Part shown: positions 15,693 to 18,057 of the stretch, piece by piece | Position numbering within the stretch: the stretch's first letter is position 1 | Layout: each line of letters starts with the position of its first letter | DNA from: JBCCFK01 sp965262315 | GTDB lineage: Bacteria > Actinomycetota > Acidimicrobiia > Acidimicrobiales > UBA8592 | NCBI GenBank assembly: GCA_965262315.1 | Contig: CBDHFJ010000175.1 | Location: 1 to 18,057, forward strand | Direction of reading: 5' to 3' | Length of the DNA stretch: 18,057 nucleotides | The notes under the pieces: generated by a model | Told to the model about the DNA's origin: nothing | The model's database searches: none | The model's input: only the letters and a program-made list of their open reading frames with translations | Translations under genes and position numbers: made by a program

Positions 15693-18057
15693 ATGTCTGA
15701 CACCACGTTGCCTGCGGGCGATGACGGGGCTGCCGGCATCGAGGCGGTCGAGATCCAGGCGGAGATGGAGCAGTCCTTCCTGGACTACGCCATGTCCGTC
15801 ATCGTCTCGCGCGCCCTGCCCGACGCCCGCGACGGCCTCAAGCCGGTGCACCGCCGCATCCTCTGGGGCATGTACGACACCAACGTGCGCCCCGACCGGT
15901 CGCACGTGAAAGTGCGCCACGGTGGTGGGCGAGGTGATGGGCAAGTACCACCCGCACGGCGACACCGCGATCTACGACGCCCTGGTGCGTCTGGGCCAGC
16001 CGTTCTCGCTGCGGCATCCGCTGATCGACCCCCACGGCAACTTCGGATCGCCGTCGGATCCGCCCGCGGCCATGCGCTACACCGAGTGCCGGCTCTCGCA
16101 GTTGGCCATGCACATGCTGGCCGGCATCGACGAGGACACCGTCGACTTCGAGGACAACTTCGACGCCTCCCACGAGGAGCCGCACGTCCTTCCGGCACGA
16201 TTCCCGAATCTGCTCGTGAACGGCGGCCAGGGGATCGCGGTCGGGATGGCCACGAACATCCCGCCGCACAACCTGGGCGAGGTCGCCGATGCGGCCACGT
16301 TCCTGTTGTCCAACCCCGACGCCGACAACGTCGCGCTGATGGAGTTCGTCAAGGGTCCCGACTTCCCCACGGGCGGGCAGATCCTGGGCCGTCAGGGCAT
16401 CTACGACGCGTACACGACCGGGCGCGGCTCCATCAAGGTGCGGGCCCAGGCCGAGATCGTCGAAGACGGCAAGAACACCATGATCGTCGTCACCCAGATC
16501 CCGTACCAGACGAGCGTGGAGGCCATCGAGGAGAAGGCCGCCGAGCTGGTCGATCGCCGCGAGATCGAGGGCATCCGCACCATTCGCAACGAGTCGGCCA
16601 AGGGCAACACCCGCCTGGTCTTCGAGCTCAAGAAGGACGCGCCGGCGCTCGTCATCTTGAACCAGCTCTACAAGGGCACGCCGCTGCAGAACACCTTCTC
16701 GGTCAACATGGTGGCGCTCGACGACGGCGTTCCCCGCACGATGACGCTGCGCGACACGCTGGTCGCCTGGGGTGAACCACCAGAAGGAGGTCGTCACCCC
16801 GACGCTCCGAGCATCGACTGGCAAAGGCGCAGGCCCGGGCCCACATTGTCGAGGGGCTCATCCGGGCCACCGACATGATCGACGAGATCATCGCCCTGAT
16901 CCGCGCCAGCGCCGATCCGGCCTCGGCGCGTGAAGGCCTGATCGCCGAACCCTTCGAGTTCTCCGAGATCCAGGCGCAGCACATCCTGGACATGGCGCTC
17001 AGTCGCCTGACGCGCCTGGGTCGCACCAACCTCGAAGAGGAGCTCGAGACCCTCAGGACCACCATCGAGGCACTCGAAGCGATCCTCGGCGACGAGGCCA
17101 AGTTGCGTGCGGTCATCGAAGAAGAGCTCGCCGAGATCCGGGAGGAGTTCGCCACCGAGCGCCGGACCCAGCTGGCCCACGATCCCGGCGAGTTCGCCAT
17201 CGAAGACCTCATTGACGACGAGGCGCTGGTGTTCTCCCTGACCGACGGCGGGTACGTCAAGACCACCTCGGTCGACGAGTTCCGCAGCCAAGGCCGCGGT
17301 GGCCGGGGGGTTGCCGGAGCCGGCCTCAAGGACGAAGACGTCATCACCAAGCTGCTGCACACCACAGCGCACGCCTACCTGCTGTTCTTCACCAACTTCG
17401 GCAAGGTCTACCGGATCAAGGCGCACGAGGTCCCGATGGCGTCGCGCACCGCTCGCGGCACGGCGATCGTCAACCTCTTGCAGCTCGCACCCGAGGAGAC
17501 GATCGCCGCGGTCGTCGACACCCGGGACTACGAGACCAACCGGTTCCTCGTGTTCGCCACCAAGAACGGTCAGGTCAAGAAGACCAAGTTCAACGAGTAC
17601 GACAAGTCCCGTCGTGACGGGCTGATCGCCATCAACCTGAAAGACGGCGACGAGCTCGTCCGGGTGATGCCGACCAGTGGCGACGATGACATCTGCCTCG
17701 TGAGTTCCGGCGGACGCCTCATGCGCTTCGCCGAGGACGAGGTCCGGGCCATGGGTCGCGCCGCGGCGGGCGTTCGAGGTATGAAGCTCAAAGACGGGGA
17801 CGAAGTGGTGTCGCTCAGCGTCTTCCGTGAAGGGTCGATGTTGCTGTTCGTCACCGACGGTGGCTACGGCAAGCGCACGGAGATGGGTGCGTTCAACGCC
17901 AAGCACCGTGGTGGCCAAGGCGTCACCGCAATGAAGATCGGCGACAAGGGCAAGCTCGTCGCGAGCCGCACCGTTGGCGAGGACGACGAGGTGCTGCTCG
18001 TCTCTTCCAAGGGCACGCTCATCCGCATCCCCGTGAATTCGATCTCGGTCCAGGGTG
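15693..18057 (+). CDS. gyrA: GyrA, DNA gyrase subunit A (three apparent frameshifts; 3' end cut by window edge)
   Basis: GyrA is the breakage-reunion subunit of gyrase. The start is ATG at 15693, with GGGGAGA upstream. The frame breaks at AAA (15909-15911), GGGG (16769-16772) and CCCC (16797-16800). Deleting one base at each restores a continuous 787-residue protein. In that product the quinolone-determining region reads YHPHGDTAIYD (from Tyr85), with Thr91 at the position of E. coli Ser83. The catalytic tyrosine of AMRYTE is Tyr129 (codon 16078-16080). A GyrA-box QGRGGRG lies at 17289-17309, in the C-terminal beta-pinwheel. The downstream reading frame is open to the window end. Because gyrase is essential and the rest is perfectly conserved, these breaks are most likely sequence or assembly errors. 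Confidence 0.93.

Noticed and set aside
15693..16878. gyrA as two or three separate genes, or interrupted by an intein or intron
   Set aside because: The joins need only one-base corrections and no extra sequence is present, so neither an intein nor separate genes fits.

Overview
The window is a bacterial chromosome replication-origin region from a GC-rich actinobacterium, most likely of an Acidimicrobiia (Ilumatobacter-like) type. That placement rests on the high GC content, the many GTG/TTG starts, the L34 and DnaA sequences and the gene order. The class assignment is an inference. The actinobacterial assignment is firmer.

Layout. On the minus strand, reading leftwards from about 5.9 kb, lies the classic left arm: rpmH (L34), rnpA, yidD, yidC and jag (khpB), then rsmG, parA and parB. 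ParB runs off the left edge. The rpmH-to-jag block is extremely compact, with 4-base overlaps and 2-3 base gaps, and looks translationally coupled. The parA-rsmG gap of about 640 bases holds four parS centromere sites. On the plus strand, reading rightwards from 6.5 kb, lies the right arm: dnaA, dnaN, recF, dciA (DUF721), gyrB and gyrA. GyrA runs off the right edge. The only gene against this pattern is a large minus-strand gene at 10457-13082, a class III nucleotide cyclase fused to a STAND (NB-ARC-like) ATPase. It sits between recF and dciA, which are neighbours in many actinobacteria.

Origin signals. DnaA-box clusters flank dnaA on both sides. The rpmH-dnaA gap holds a nested, symmetric set of boxes plus a second set just before the dnaA Shine-Dalgarno. 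The dnaA-dnaN gap holds tandem boxes followed by a run of trinucleotides matching the DnaA-trio pattern of the bacterial basal unwinding element (complement read 3'-GAT-GAT-GGT-GGT-GAT-GGA-GAT-5'). That gap is the best candidate for the unwinding site. All genes except the cyclase point away from it.

How the genes work together. DnaA opens the origin, DciA is the predicted helicase loader, DnaN is the clamp, RecF acts in gap repair and gyrase relieves supercoils. ParA, ParB and parS segregate the new origins. RnpA, L34, YidC, YidD, Jag and RsmG serve translation and membrane-protein insertion.

Quality caveat. gyrA carries three apparent single-base insertions and the cyclase gene one. All lie in short homopolymers, and gyrA is essential, so at least the gyrA ones are probably sequence errors rather than biology. 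I see no CRISPR array, rRNA, tRNA or insertion sequence. Nothing amounts to a clearly new system. The most unusual items are the head-on cyclase-ATPase gene, the long inverted repeat between it and dciA, and the DnaA-trio element.
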